From: Casuarius casuarius
Taxonomy: Eukaryota > Chordata > Aves > Casuariiformes > Casuariidae
DNA length: 64,000 nt
NCBI GenBank assembly: GCA_003342895.1
Contig: PTFA01000413.1
Coordinates: forward strand, 161,304-225,303
Direction of reading: 5' to 3'
The notes beneath the pieces are model-generated. The model made no database searches. It had not been told where the DNA came from and saw only the letters and a list, made by a program, of their open reading frames with translations. Each line of letters opens with the position of its first letter. Position 1 is the first letter of the stretch. Position numbers and translations under genes: made by a program. Positions 47,304-58,552 of this stretch are shown one piece after another.

Positions 47304-47462
47304 ATGCAGATGGATGAGAACTGTTCCTCCGCCGCTCGCGCCCGGCGCATAATGAGCTCAGACTGCGGGGAGGAATGTGTGGAGGAGTGGAGCTGGCAAG
47401 GATTCACCAGCTCAAATTATCCNGAGCCCGTTCCGTTTCTAATCAAACTTTTTTTTTTTTAA
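47304..47462 (+). CDS. hypothetical 52-codon open frame behind the TATA box
   Basis: The first ATG after the promoter-like site opens a 52-codon frame ending at TAA 47460-47462. The product begins MQMDENCSSAARARRIM, has cysteines at residues 7, 21 and 25, and ends in FFF from the T12 run at 47449-47460. No signal peptide, membrane segment or family is recognised, and one residue is ambiguous. The ATG context is GAGGATGC, purine at -3 but not G at +4. It may be a short open frame inside a non-coding RNA, or chance. Confidence 0.15.
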   Translation: MQMDENCSSAARARRIMSSDCGEECVEEWSWQGFTSSNYXEPVPFLIKLFFF

Positions 47463-49605
47463 GTGAAGGTGCTTTATGGAGATGTTTCCGTTTGAAAGAC
47501 TCAGGCTCCTTCTACTACCTGAGCAAAGCCCAGGTGTCAGGATGTTGCTCTTTGGGTGAGTCCTTGGTGTCCTGGGCTTCTTATCGGTGCTTCCTTCNCT
47601 CTGGTTATTTCCGAGCACTTGGCATTTCCCTGCTATGCAGCCAGTTTGCTGCATGCTGGAAAGTATGAAATTGGATCTTTAAAAGGATCCCAGTCATTTT
47701 TGATGCTAATAAAAATCTAAAAAAANCCTCACAAACAAAAAAAGGGAGTGGGCAGAGCAGTATCACATGAGTTATCCAGGCTTGTTTACATCCTGATTTG
47801 CAAAAGATACAGCCTGACCCCCAAGTAACCTTGCAGTCGCCACAGTCAGAGGAAACACTATGTAAATTAGAACAGCCCAAACAAAACAGGCGGACAGACG
47901 CGGCAGGGTACAGCCCGCGCTGGGACCGCAGGCNTGTGAAACTCTTTGCGCTGGAGAAGAAANCGCACCCGGTCCTTTGCTCTGNGAGGTAAGNGGCTGT
48001 GGAAAACAACATGGCTAACAAAACCCAGCAGGGCGCTTTTTGACAAGACCACACTCATTTCACGTAACAGAGGAACAGCCTGTTTTGCCCTGCCGAACAC
48101 GCTGCGAAACCTCCCCTTACAACCGTGCCGTAGGTCGGAGCAGTTCAGAGGGCCCAGCGAAACCTCCCTGTGCCCNGGCGCTTTGGCTGGGATCTCGAGG
48201 GGCTTTGAAGGACGACGGTGATGCCCGGCAGGCCCTACCGCGGGAGCAGTGTCCTGCGTGTTGCCTACAAAACGCTTGACAGCAGCGAATGGACGTAGGT
48301 GGTGCCCGAGGCTTGCGTTAGCCTTCTGCGCTGGAAGAGGAAGAGGGAGAAATGTGCCAAAGGCTGNTGTCCATCCAGGAGCTTTGCAGTGGCAGCGGTG
48401 GCCGAGCGGTTTGGTGGCTCCTGTTCTGTGCCGGGACAGATGTTTGCATGGCTGAACCATGAGCTGGCCTGGGAAAGAGCTAGAGGAAGAAGGGCTGTTA
48501 TTCCAGGGAGTTACTCCTCAACCCGTTTGGCTCTGTGCGGGCTACCTGCGCCCACGCAAACGCGTGTTGGGGCGGCAGCAGGGCCGCGGGTGAGCCCCGG
48601 GCTGGGGCCACGAGGGCCGTGGGCTGCCTGAGCTGGCCACAGCAGGACTTCATGGCTTGCGTGACCCACCAGTATCATGCCGTCGGAGATGTTCCCATCC
48701 CCTAGAAAGGCAGCGATGAGCTTACGCTGGCTCAGCTCCCTGCGGCCGCTCACCCACTCAGCTCCGTCCGTCCGTCCAGCCCCAGGAACCNGCTCTGCTT
48801 GGATGGAGCTCCCTCCATTGCCTGCTGAGCGGGCGGAGGGTCATTCCTTGCTTCATTATTTGGAATTGATTTTGGGAGAGGGAAAGCAGCTCCCAAGCTG
48901 ACCCCTCTTTGCCCTTCAACCCACGAGACTGTTAATCTCTGAATTTCAGTCTCCAGAAGGTGGGAACGCAGCAGGGCTGAGCAGTATTTTCAGGCTGACA
49001 GAGTACTCTTATCTAGCCTAGCGTAGGCACTTGCAAAGCCCAGCAGAAACCCACTTTGTAGCCAGCAGCATGTTNGCAAGCAGAGCAGTTTAGGAGGCAG
49101 TAGAGTAGGGAGATATCAAAAAAACCCAACTTTCTGCCCCAGGATTGCCAATGCCCTTACTGAAATCTCTGTTAAACAGGCCCTCAGCCATATTGCTCTA
49201 TGGAGGTGAATGGGGAGGGCTCTTACCCAACACAAGCATTGTATGATACCAGGAGACAGCAGGTTTTCATCTGACAACACAATTTCAAATATCCTTAACT
49301 GACATGTTCTTGCTCTCCAAGAAACGCACTTGTCCACAAAGCAGTGTGGAACTGAGCTGTTGTGCTCCGAGGTTTCGTTCCCTGGATCATCCTGGGCTCA
49401 CTGGGGCCATATTCTTACAGCCTTTCTCCAGACGATGTATGTGAACGGTCCATTTGGGGCTCAAGTGCTGTTCAGGAAGACTTACAGTGCCAGAATTTGC
49501 TCANGCTGTTGAGAAATAAGAAGTATATTGTATGTGATGATGTCTGCTAAACATTTCATAGCACTTGCTCGCCTGCTGTCTCCCGCCGGCTGCCCGCTCA
49601 TACAT
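47463..49605. other. non-coding; GC-rich patches at 47880-48330 and 48530-48650
   Basis: Long overlapping frames (up to 197 codons minus, 110 plus) occupy the GC-rich patches on both strands and contain many ambiguous bases. None shows a domain. A (TCCG)3 run stands at 48763-48777. The rest is featureless. Confidence 0.5.
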
Positions 49606-49634
49606 ACAATATTCATTGTTACAATATTCATGTT
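49606..49634. repeat. tandem duplication ACAATATTCAT x2
   Basis: ACAATATTCATTGTT is followed by ACAATATTCATGTT; a one-base slip separates the copies. Further TTCAT words follow at once, so this is a small slipped repeat. Confidence 0.8.
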
Positions 49635-51363
49635 CATACTTCATTATTCATTTCTTTGTCATAATATAAACCATCACTGGTTTAAGAGCAAAATGACATT
49701 TTGGTGTCATTTTTATTTAAGCAAAATATGTTTCCTGTGAACACTAATTGACATAAGACTCTTGCTTCAAATGCACGGATTTCTAATCCTAGAAAGGTTG
49801 AAATGATGTGTGATCTACAGGAGAAAACTTGGGGGAAAATGTAAGTGTGGAAAGAGGAATGAACCTTTCAATTCCAAGTCGCTGGGGGCAGTTAAGAAAA
49901 ATTCAGGGAGTCTGCCTTGTCCTTTATTCCCTGTCCTTCAGTTTTTAGGGGGCTGTGCACAGAGAGAAAAAAAGCTATTCAACAGGCGTGCTGGTGCCAA
50001 GCCTAGCTCTCGGATGGGGTATTGCTCTACAGATGAAATGTGAAAAGAAGCAAAATTTGCAAAAGCAAATTTTCTCTCCAGTGAGAGCTGAACTCTTTGG
50101 ATTTTGACCATGTGGGAAATCTTTATTCCTGTTTGCAAANAAGTATTTAGTTTGCGTGGTGGTTAAAAGAAATTAGTTTCAGCCATTGAGCAGTTTGGCA
50201 GACCTCCTTTAATTTTTCTAAGAAAATATTTGTCTGACTTCTTTCTCTGAATTGATATCAAAGGAATAATTATTAAATCTTCTCCCATCTCTGTGTTTTT
50301 GATAAGGAAATAATATCTAATGTGAATAATCAGAAACGGGATCCTAATAAAATGCTGATACACTAAAGGCAACATAGTCCATACTTCATAAATAATGCAT
50401 AAATTNTGGAGTTAATAACAACGAAATGACAGTGACTGGAAGTATTTTGGATGCAGAATTTTTGTTTCAAATTTGTTAAGCAAAGAGACCTAATTCAGAC
50501 TTTACATAAGCATTTGGGAGTTTTAGCCANGTTTTACGATGCCTTTAGAAATCTGTGCCCTGAAGAGGAGCACTTGTTGCATTCCCATGGTTTCGCGACG
50601 GTGCTGAGATAACTTACGCGGTGATAACGGTGTCACTGCAGAGCCAAATTGATAGCACTTTCCTCTGGTGTGTGCGTAATGAAAAGTGTGGTGTTTTCAA
50701 ACACTGAGTGACCAACGCATCAATATTTTCCCAAAGCTTTTTCAGACCCTGGATGACAAAGTAGTCTTTCAGATTACTGATTTCGGGGTTGTATTAATCT
50801 TTTCCATCGCACCTTCGTAAGTACGCTTTTGTTATTGCTTTTTTTCCCAGTCCGTTGTGCAGGTATGTCTTGCAGGGCAGGGGTAAATTCTGCCAATAGT
50901 GTTATTGATGCTTTACATTATGCCACGTATGAGCCTGACTCTTCTCCTCCACTGATTCCCTTGCTGAGAAAGAGTTTTCGTCTCCTTCTATGTGCCCTGG
51001 CTTGGCCCTGTTCTTGGTCTGCACTTGTGCCTGCGCGGCGGTGCGTGCCCGGGGGCTTGGGGTCCAGAGGCCACGGCGCCTGGTCTGTGTGCCGGGAGAG
51101 CGCGGGNGCGCAGCTTACGCCATGCTTACAGTAAGAACTTAAGGGTACATTAAGGGTAGTTTTCAAAGAGGATATAAACCTCTAAAATGCAGATATAAAT
51201 GAGCTTGCTCTAGAGCACGTGTGCCCTTAGGCAGCGCAGAGGCAGCGGTGGCTTGCCTGGCCCGATGGGTTAGGTGCCACTGGAGGCAAATGGGCCAAAA
51301 GTACTAGTGATCAAATCATCCTGTAAGTGAAATCTGTGTGCTAACAAAGGAGTCCTAAAATGC
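49635..51363. other. non-coding, nothing recognised
   Basis: A phrase at 50882-50925 ('ggggtaaattctgcc') may be an old repeat scrap. A GC patch at 51000-51110 has open frames without features. Confidence 0.5.
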
Positions 51364-51381
51364 TTTTTTTTTTTTTTTTTT
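51364..51381. repeat. T18 homopolymer
   Basis: A run of eighteen T, or a poly-A on the minus strand. No SINE or processed pseudogene is recognised next to it on either side. Confidence 0.9.
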
Positions 51382-51915
51382 AATCAATGCAGTGCTATTA
51401 AATAATACCCTGGAGCCGGATGACTGAAAAGGCACAGGCACGTGGAAATATTATAGTTTCCACGTTATTTTCATTCCGAGGTTTTTCAAATAGCGGTATT
51501 TTTGTTTTTTTTGTTTTGGGAGTTATTCCTCGTTAATAATGTTTTCCAAATTTTCTCATAAGCATGCTTAAAATGTTAATGTTTAAGAAAATTAAAGTAT
51601 ATGTCTAAGTAACCATTTAGGCAAAATAAATAAAATCCATAAATTTCTGTCAATACATTTTTAACGTGACAAAGGAATCTTTGTGAGAACCTCCTTCCCC
51701 CCAAATTACAGCAACGGCAACTATTTTTTATTTTCTTTTTAGACATTGTTTTCTTCCTTTCTTAAGTTTTTGTTATCTTTGTTAAGCAGAAAAAGATCCC
51801 GGAAATGTGCAGTTCTTATTCTGCGTGTGAATATATAAAGTAGAGGTAATTTTAAAGAAGTGGCAGCAGCCTCTCGCACTCGGGCCGCCTGACACCATTT
51901 AGTGTGCAAAGGCTG
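51382..51915. other. very AT-rich non-coding stretch
   Basis: Nothing recognised. Confidence 0.5.
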
Positions 51916-51945
51916 AGCATCGCTTTGGGAAGCATCGCTTTGGGA
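51916..51945. repeat. perfect tandem duplication, 15 bp x2
   Basis: AGCATCGCTTTGGGA occurs twice head-to-tail without a mismatch, followed by a partial GGCATCAGCATC. The period is a multiple of three, so a reading frame would survive, but no gene is seen here. Confidence 0.9.
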
Positions 51946-53435
51946 GGCATCAGCATCCCCCTTGCTGCAGGGATCTCTACGTGCTCAGCAAGGGAAAATA
52001 CACCACGAATGGGACGGAGGCACAAGGGGGACAGATTAAGATTGCATGTGCAGCGGTAAATGTGACGTTTGGACTGTCTGAGGCAGAATAGAAATCGCAT
52101 TACTTTAATGTAGCTTTGGTATGCATTCAAATCAGCTTGTGGCTTACGCTCCCCTCTCTCAGGTGCTGGGGCTCTGGTACGTGTTGGATTCGCCGGCTCT
52201 GTGCTTGCCGCTGCTAGGACGTGGTGGTAGGCGCCGAGTCGGCTGTGGGAGGAGCAGGACGTAGTTCCTTGGCTTCTTGAGTCTAGGCAAGGAGCGTTTC
52301 ACTGCCTTGCTGCTTGATTTCCTGTTAATGTTAAGGCTACGTTAATTCAGCACAAGTTTGGAAAGACTCGAGCTGTTGGAGCGGTCTGCCTCAGCCAGGA
52401 CTTCTCCTCGGTTTCTCCTCCCTGTCCTCACGTGTACTGGGCTCTCTGCTCTGCATCACTTCCAGGGGGCATTGCTGTGGGCCCAGCTCGCTGTAAGATT
52501 TGAGATGTTAAATGAACGTCGCATTTCCATTGTACAGAAAAAGAAATATTTTTGAGTCTTAATTAGTCAAGTGACAAAAATAAAATCTGTAAAGCTAATA
52601 TTGCAAGGGGCATCTTGAAAGGTGACCGAATGACTTCGGCGTAGTGGCATCCAGCTGCTTCATTTGTCCGTGCGTGTCTGGGTTACTGAATTCCCAAACC
52701 TGCACACAGAGACCCTGCTTGGGCTGCCGGGATATATATGTGACTGCTTTTTAAATATTGGCTTTGAATGATAAAGTGGTAAACATCTATTAGCCTATTT
52801 GTTGAAAACAGAATGCAAAATTGGATTAGACCACAGTATCTCTTGGAAAGAACACATTTATTAACTCTTTCGTAGGAAGGTTTGCAAAGAAGACCTTGTG
52901 AAAAGTAAAGCCAAAACCTTACCTTGCTTTGGTAAATCTGCTTTGCTAGCATAAGTATAAGAAAAGTGGGGTAGCTGCATAGAGAGGTGGGCTGCTGGGG
53001 ATGAAAAATGGCTTTTTAAAATTTTTAAAAAATTTTTTGGTTGCTCATCTTACCTATGTTTAAATAAATGCCACAGGCTTATGGAAGAGAAAGTTGATAG
53101 GGAATGCGGTGGCTCCTGGGAAACGTGAGCTGTGCCGCGCTTCCCCNCCAGGCACCAACCTCCGGGTAGCTGTGCGGGGTCCCAGGGGAGCCTGCGGGAT
53201 GGCAGCCCNTCCTGGCATGGTGCCGAAGAGGGGGAGAAGACGTGGCACCTCTCACAGCGCTGCTGGACCAGCCTCGGCGAGACCCCGCAGGTCTCATGAG
53301 TTGCTTTTGCCTACGCCGCTAGCAAACCTGCCTGCCCTAGAGCAGCCACGAGTCTGTGTGCNACTCTCTGTCACCGCTCTCAAAAACTACTGCTTCCCTT
53401 TCCATATCAGAGCAAATCGCTTACTAGAAATTAAA
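51946..53435. other. non-coding with GC patch at 53100-53330
   Basis: The GC-rich patch holds 62-119-codon frames on both strands and no family. An AT palindromic run (TTTTTAAAATTTTTAAAAAATTTTTT) lies at 53013-53038 as one simple tract. Confidence 0.5.
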
Positions 53436-53439
53436 TCAA

Positions 53440-54060
53440 TTACCATACTTTAGTTGATGAAATGCGTTACGAAGGTGTGTCGAGGCAATTGCTTTATTAC
53501 TTAGATTGCATTAAAAAGCTGTGCTTGCACATCCAAAAAGGTACTGCAGAGACTTTGCATCCTCTGTTATGATGGCCATTGCCTAATTCCTTAATGAAGA
53601 TCCAAATGGCTTATTCCATTATGGAGAAAGGGAAGAGAACATTTTCTGACCATATTGTGTCATCTGCATGTAGGAAGTTTAAAATAAAGTGAAACTGTTT
53701 CTCATAGATATGACAAAAAGCAAAAGCATTTTACACAAAGTGATGACTTTTTCTTGAAGAAGGTGTTCTTTATCCCAGAAAGAGCATAAGCATGACATGA
53801 TGTGGCAGTTACCATGGCAACTAATTATTTTTTATTGAACAACAAGAATAAACACAATAGCTTCACAAAACCCAGCATATCTTGGCAAGCAAGTTAAAAT
53901 ATCCTGGGGCATCATCAACATATGCAGTCATTGTTTTTGGTTTCCTTTTCTTTTTTTTTCCCTCTTAGAGTTTTGGCTTCCTTTTTTTTTCCCCTCCCCT
54001 CTCCTTGAATAAGAACAAATACACTCAGTTCTGGCTCAGAAAAGGTATGTTACTTTCTCA
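53440..54060. promoter_or_regulatory. candidate conserved element around an RFX site
   Basis: Repeat-free AT-rich sequence with the X-box at 53808 near its centre, flanked by TAATTA-type cores (CTAATTATTTTTTATTG). Pyrimidine runs begin at 53940. The call rests on motif content and texture. Confidence 0.35.
53808..53821. promoter_or_regulatory. perfect RFX X-box GTTACCATGGCAAC
   Basis: The 14-base word fits the RFX-family consensus GTTRCCATGGYAAC at every position: two half-sites with no spacer defect. RFX2/3 sites of this type drive ciliary genes in vertebrates, and RFX1/4 act in brain. No promoter is visible next to it, so it would act as a distal element. Confidence 0.6.
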
Positions 54061-56084
54061 TCCCATTTCCTCCTGTACCAAAAGCTCTGCTGTACATTCT
54101 TGCACTACTGATGTGTTGCGGTCATTTAGGTCACAACAGGAAATGTCACCCTTGCCTACACATTTGAACTGAGGAGCCCAAATTTTCAGACTTTGCCCAA
54201 GTAAGGACCGAAAGGTTGACAATTTAGCTGACAGGACAAGACGACAAAGAAAGGAACAGACGGGGCCTTGGAAATACCATTCTGTAGAAGTATGTGGAAT
54301 CAATTTAATCCACAATAATAGTACAATGGAGAATCTTATTCTGTAATTNCAGGGCTGAAAGAGAGATAGTTTTGATCCAGATACTATTGATTTAGTGGAC
54401 TGTGGTTACTGAAATAATTCAGAAGCTGTAGTGTCGGATTCAGGCCAGGCTGAAGTCAACTGCAGATTCTTCTATTTAGAGTCTGTTTTAATAAATTGGT
54501 ATGAACTTTAACGAGCGTCACACTGAATACTTGAGTTGGAGGTGATGTACTGATGTCATCAAAGTTGATGGGACTTCTGCTTTGTTTGCACAGTGTTAGA
54601 CAGAGCCAAGGAGAAAGACCATGACACTGTATGTTTTCCTTTAACAGCCAGAAATATGTGGGTTTGGCTAGATTACTTCAGAAACACTCCTGTTTGTCAT
54701 AACAAATATGACATTGTTAGTGAAGATTCCTGTCCTGTGATAGTTTGCTTTTGTATAGTTCAGTTTGTGTAATTTGCTATGCTAAATTCATACTCTTAAC
54801 TACTGTTATTGTAGACCATCTTGAAGGCAAGTATAATATTAGCCTCAATAGCAGTATTGCTGCTATAGTTTCAGTTATGCAGGCTCATCTGAGGACAAAT
54901 TAGATACACTGCCAAAGCCAAAACATTTAAAGAATTTTTCCATCTCCATTTGATGCATCAGAATGAATGAAGAAAATCTCCATCTCAATTCTACCATTTA
55001 GGATGACCTTAAAACTGAATATCACTGGTTTAATTCTAGCCTCAATTAGGGAAAAAAATGATCCCTCAACCACATATTCAACCTCAAAGTCAATATTTTG
55101 GTTTGGTTGAGAGCCGGCTGTGCTAAACCAGTTAAGGTCAGATTTAGTCTGGAGAGGCTGCAAAATTGCAGGATCAAATGACACATAATACACAGTGAAA
55201 CTGAATTGCATTAGAGGTTGCATAAGTAGGATTAGTATTACTTAACATTACTTCAGCATCTCAAGTAATAAGTCAGAATGAGTGAGACTGAGAACCCTGA
55301 TGGGTAGTAAAACTCCAGTTGTGTGACGGAGAGCTGGAGTGAGACCTGCAAGTGAAGCTCGGGTCTCGTGTGAGCTGGTGCTCGTATGCGGTAGGGCCTT
55401 CTCTCTGTCGTGACTAAATCAACAGGCCAGCGTAGGGATTAAGAGACATGTCACACTCCTTTCGACAGCCAAATTAGTCCATTGTAATGCTGTTGGCTGT
55501 CTTTTGACCAGAAGGCAAATGGGAGACTTGCCATTCACTGCCGTTGGAGACTGAGTGGTTGTGCTTGGAGAGTTAAGTGCTGATTTAAATGTCCCGCACC
55601 AATTCTGAATGAGGCGAATTAACTCTGCCTACCTAAAAGTGCTCCTGGGAAGCTCTGTCTAACTATTCTAGTAAGAGTGGCTTAACTAATCCACCACCAA
55701 GTTTGGTTAAGATCAGTATGCCAAGCNGCTGATTTTGGTAGTTGTGCAGAAAGTGTCTATTTGCTTCTCCTGACACTGATGTGGAAGCAGTAACCTCAAG
55801 CAGAGGGGAGAGGAGGGATAGCTGTGTTTATATTCTCGTATCCCTTTCGGATGAATCACTGCAGCTAATCCCACTAGTTTTGTTAGGCCTCTTATTCTTC
55901 ATTTCTCTCTGATGATGGGTGGAATAATTCCTCTGATCATCTCTGTATGAGAAAATATCTGGTTATGTGACTATGAGGGGAGAAAGCAAGACTGAGAAAC
56001 AGCGCTAACTGGAAAAACAAAATGTAGATCCCTCTGCCCCCAAAACAAAGTGCTTTTAAAATGTATGTAAATAGTTGAATTTTC
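54061..56084. other. non-coding, nothing recognised
   Basis: A phrase at 54437-54465 ('ggattcaggccaggctgaagtcaac') recalls old sauropsid repeats. Frames do not exceed 98 codons. Confidence 0.5.
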
Positions 56085-56110
56085 ATTCATAAATACTTGT
56101 ATTTATGAAT
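56085..56110. repeat. perfect 12-bp inverted repeat, 2-base loop
   Basis: ATTCATAAATAC and GTATTTATGAAT face each other across TT. An AATAAA word follows at 56119. The loop is too small for a stable RNA hairpin at full pairing, so a cruciform or slippage origin is as likely. Confidence 0.85.
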
Positions 56111-57171
56111 TATGTCCCAATAAAATNGTGAATGTTAAGATGGCAAGAGTACTTGGTCCATTGATCTGGGAGTGAATTACCAAGATCAAATGGAGGGAAG
56201 GACNGTGGGAAGAGAGGGATCCGTGGGGGTGCAGCGCTCACAGTCATCCGCGCTTTCCCGGGCAGTGGCTTGCTCAGACNGACATTTCTTCACACCACCT
56301 CTCTCCACTCAAGATCACAGCAGTTTTTCAGAGAGAAGAGGGATCATCACCTTCCCCTCACTATCAGCTCTTTTTTCCTCCCAATATTTTTGTGCTTTGT
56401 TACTCATCTTCTGTTTTCCGTAGCCTTTCCACCTGTCTGAGGGCCTGGGCTCCTCAGCTATTGCTTTTTTTCTTCCTTTGATCACTGAAAGTGATGTGTG
56501 CAATCTCTGTCTAGAGTTATTCCCTTTCATTTCTGTCCTGTATCTTTTTCAGTCTAGCTTCTGTCCCTGGCATTCAGCTGAAACCTGTAACTCACCAAAA
56601 TCTGTAATGAGCGGGTTTGGGTTTTCTGTTTTGAACCCAAACCTCGGAATACCACTCTGGCCTTTCATTCATCTTTGTCAGATTAGAAGAAGATCTTGAA
56701 ATTGTTTTCTTGTTGTGACTCGATCCTCTCTAAATTTTCCTCATTCTGTTTCAACTTCTTGTGGGATTCTGTAAAGGTTCTGCCCTGCCTCCATGTCTCT
56801 TTTCTCCAGGCTCTGGTTTTTGTGTGCTTTTCCTCTGCAAATACAAATTCAGTAGTATCTTCCTGGATTCACCTTTCACTCCATATTTAGGGTAGGCTCC
56901 TAGCTGCCGTGATCCCACTGCTTCAGTTTCCAAGCAGGTATTTGTATGCTTTCTCCCATGCTGTCCCTCATGCATGGACAGAGCTTCTTGTAAATACCTG
57001 GGAATGAACCTCGCTGTTCCCCTCCGTATTTCTTTAGCTCTATATGCAGAGGTCACTAGGAAGAACTCCACATGCTGATGTGCTGATACTATTGTCTCTC
57101 AAGTCAGCTATTATACTTTTATTTTTCATTTATGTATTAGAACTGAAGCTTTTCTGTTGTGTCTCATGTAA
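56111..57171. other. non-coding; C/T-rich plus strand
   Basis: The plus strand is pyrimidine-rich from 56300 to 56860. A 106-codon minus frame (56751-57071) is basic and hydrophilic but matches nothing. No exon is recognised. Confidence 0.5.
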
Positions 57172-57265
57172 TTAGGTTGCAAATTCTTTGTAAGAGGGAC
57201 TGGCTTTGTTTCATTGCTTTCATGACTAGGGCATCTAGGTTTTTAAGCAATTGATAAAATAGAAT
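57172..57265 (+). mobile_element. 3' tail of an ancient L2/MIR-type element
   Basis: 'AGGTTGCAAATTCTTTGTAAG', 'agggactggctttgtttc', 'catgactagggcatctagg' and a TTGATAAAATAG end follow the amniote SINE/LINE tail ('gattgtaagctctttggggcagggactgtcttt...catgactggggctcctagg...aataa'). The middle (the 'acagcacctagcac' part) is deleted. More decayed than the copy at 38186. Confidence 0.6.
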
Positions 57266-58468
57266 CAGTCCTGCTTATTAGGAAAATAAATTTTAGTCAT
57301 TCATTACTCATTTACTNCAGCAAAGACTGGAGTGTTAAAAACTGCTTTCAAAAAGATGCCCAGTCTTTTAAAAAGCATAAATGGGGTGGTGGCCTGTGTA
57401 AAAATATTGGATTCATTCACGAAATGTAGAACGTTCGGCAAACCGACAGAGAAACCAGGAGATGTATAGTTCCGTGATGACAAACTATAAACAAGCCTTT
57501 GTGGAGTCTGCTGTGAAAAGGAATCATTTATTAGAAAGATGCATGCTTTCTCAGGCTTTTTCATTTTCTTCCTGGCATGCTGTACGAGGTACTCCAGCCG
57601 CCGCTGTAGGAATGATGCCTGGAGGATTCTCCGAGAACACGGGAATTACGGCACCGGCGAGTCAGCCGAGAGGATCCCTGTACCTATGCTGGTGCACACC
57701 AGCTGAAAATCTATTTCTAAGTGCGGATCGAGGTTGTCATGGCTCAAAAAGAAATTTATTTTTATCATTGAGCTAAAAACATGCAGCCAATAGATACCAG
57801 TGAATTCCTGCTGTATAGTTCGCATTCCACGGATAGCACAGTGTTGACTCATCTGAGCAATCCCTATTCGTACTTGCAGGCAACAGAAGTCAGCTCCTGA
57901 GTGAGTACAGGTTGAGTCAGACTGTCATTGACTTCTTCGCTTGCATAACATGATTATGTGGTATCGAGGAGTATGATGCTGACAGCACTTTTTTGTTGCT
58001 GCTGTTGGAAGTCAAGGACAATAGGCTGCAAATTAAAAGTTCAGGGCAATTCTGTTATGTTACGTTTAAACATTATTTTAATAAGGAACATAACAGGACA
58101 TAATGTTACAGAGGAACAAGATAGGGCTGCCCAGTCACCTTTACAGCGTGCTGGCAGAGATGGGGCCATNGTGGAATAAGAATATCACAATATATTTATG
58201 CCCATCTCAATATTCTTTTACAATATCGTAAGTTTAAAGATGCTTTGTCATAAAAGAGAATCCAGAACTGAGAATTTGTTGCTGATGGTTTTCTTTGTCN
58301 GGGATTTTCTCCTTTGGTGAAGTACAACCCAGGGCTGAGAGCACAATACCCAGCACTGCNTAATCATACAGCTGACTTCCTCGCGGAGCTGTGCCCGGCT
58401 TGGCATTCACCAGAACAAATACTTGACTTTATCACAGGCTTTTGCTGAGAGAGTTGATCCTGTAGCTA
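57266..58468. other. non-coding, nothing recognised
   Basis: Overlapping frames of 68-104 codons at 57304-57852 lie on both strands and show no features. Confidence 0.5.
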
Positions 58469-58491
58469 AGTGATACGATCTTCGTATCACT
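58469..58491. repeat. perfect 10-bp inverted repeat, 3-base loop
   Basis: AGTGATACGA and TCGTATCACT pair around TCT. An extra GCTA (58465-58468) and TAGC (58498-58501) could lengthen the stem across a six-base bulge. Too short for a microRNA precursor as it stands. Confidence 0.85.
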
Positions 58492-58534
58492 CATAATTAG
58501 CGTAAGAAAACNTTAAGGGGAAAGTAGTGTCTGC

Positions 58535-58552
58535 CATTGCCTACGGGCAATG
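58535..58552. repeat. 7-bp inverted repeat CATTGCC/GGCAATG
   Basis: A small perfect stem with a TACG loop, 44 bases downstream of the 10-bp hairpin. Confidence 0.8.

Noticed and set aside
47408..47450. 'GFTSSNYPEP' in the 52-codon frame, recalling the start of a CUB domain
   Set aside because: The frame runs into a T12 tract within about 15 residues, and no cysteine pattern or continuing CUB sequence follows. Probably coincidence.
35619..48038. CTCF-like word CCAGCAGGGCGCTT at 35619-35632 and again at 48025-48038
   Set aside because: Both lack one G of the essential CCAGCAGGGGGCGCT core, so binding is doubtful although the identical 14-base words are curious.
47605..48631. Long frames (149 and 197 codons minus, 110 plus) in GC-rich DNA
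   Set aside because: Many ambiguous residues, both strands open, no domain; explained by lack of stops in GC-rich DNA.
51364..51381. T18 as the reversed poly-A tail of a processed pseudogene or SINE
   Set aside because: The adjoining sequence shows no transcript-like or SINE-like body and no target-site duplication that I can see.
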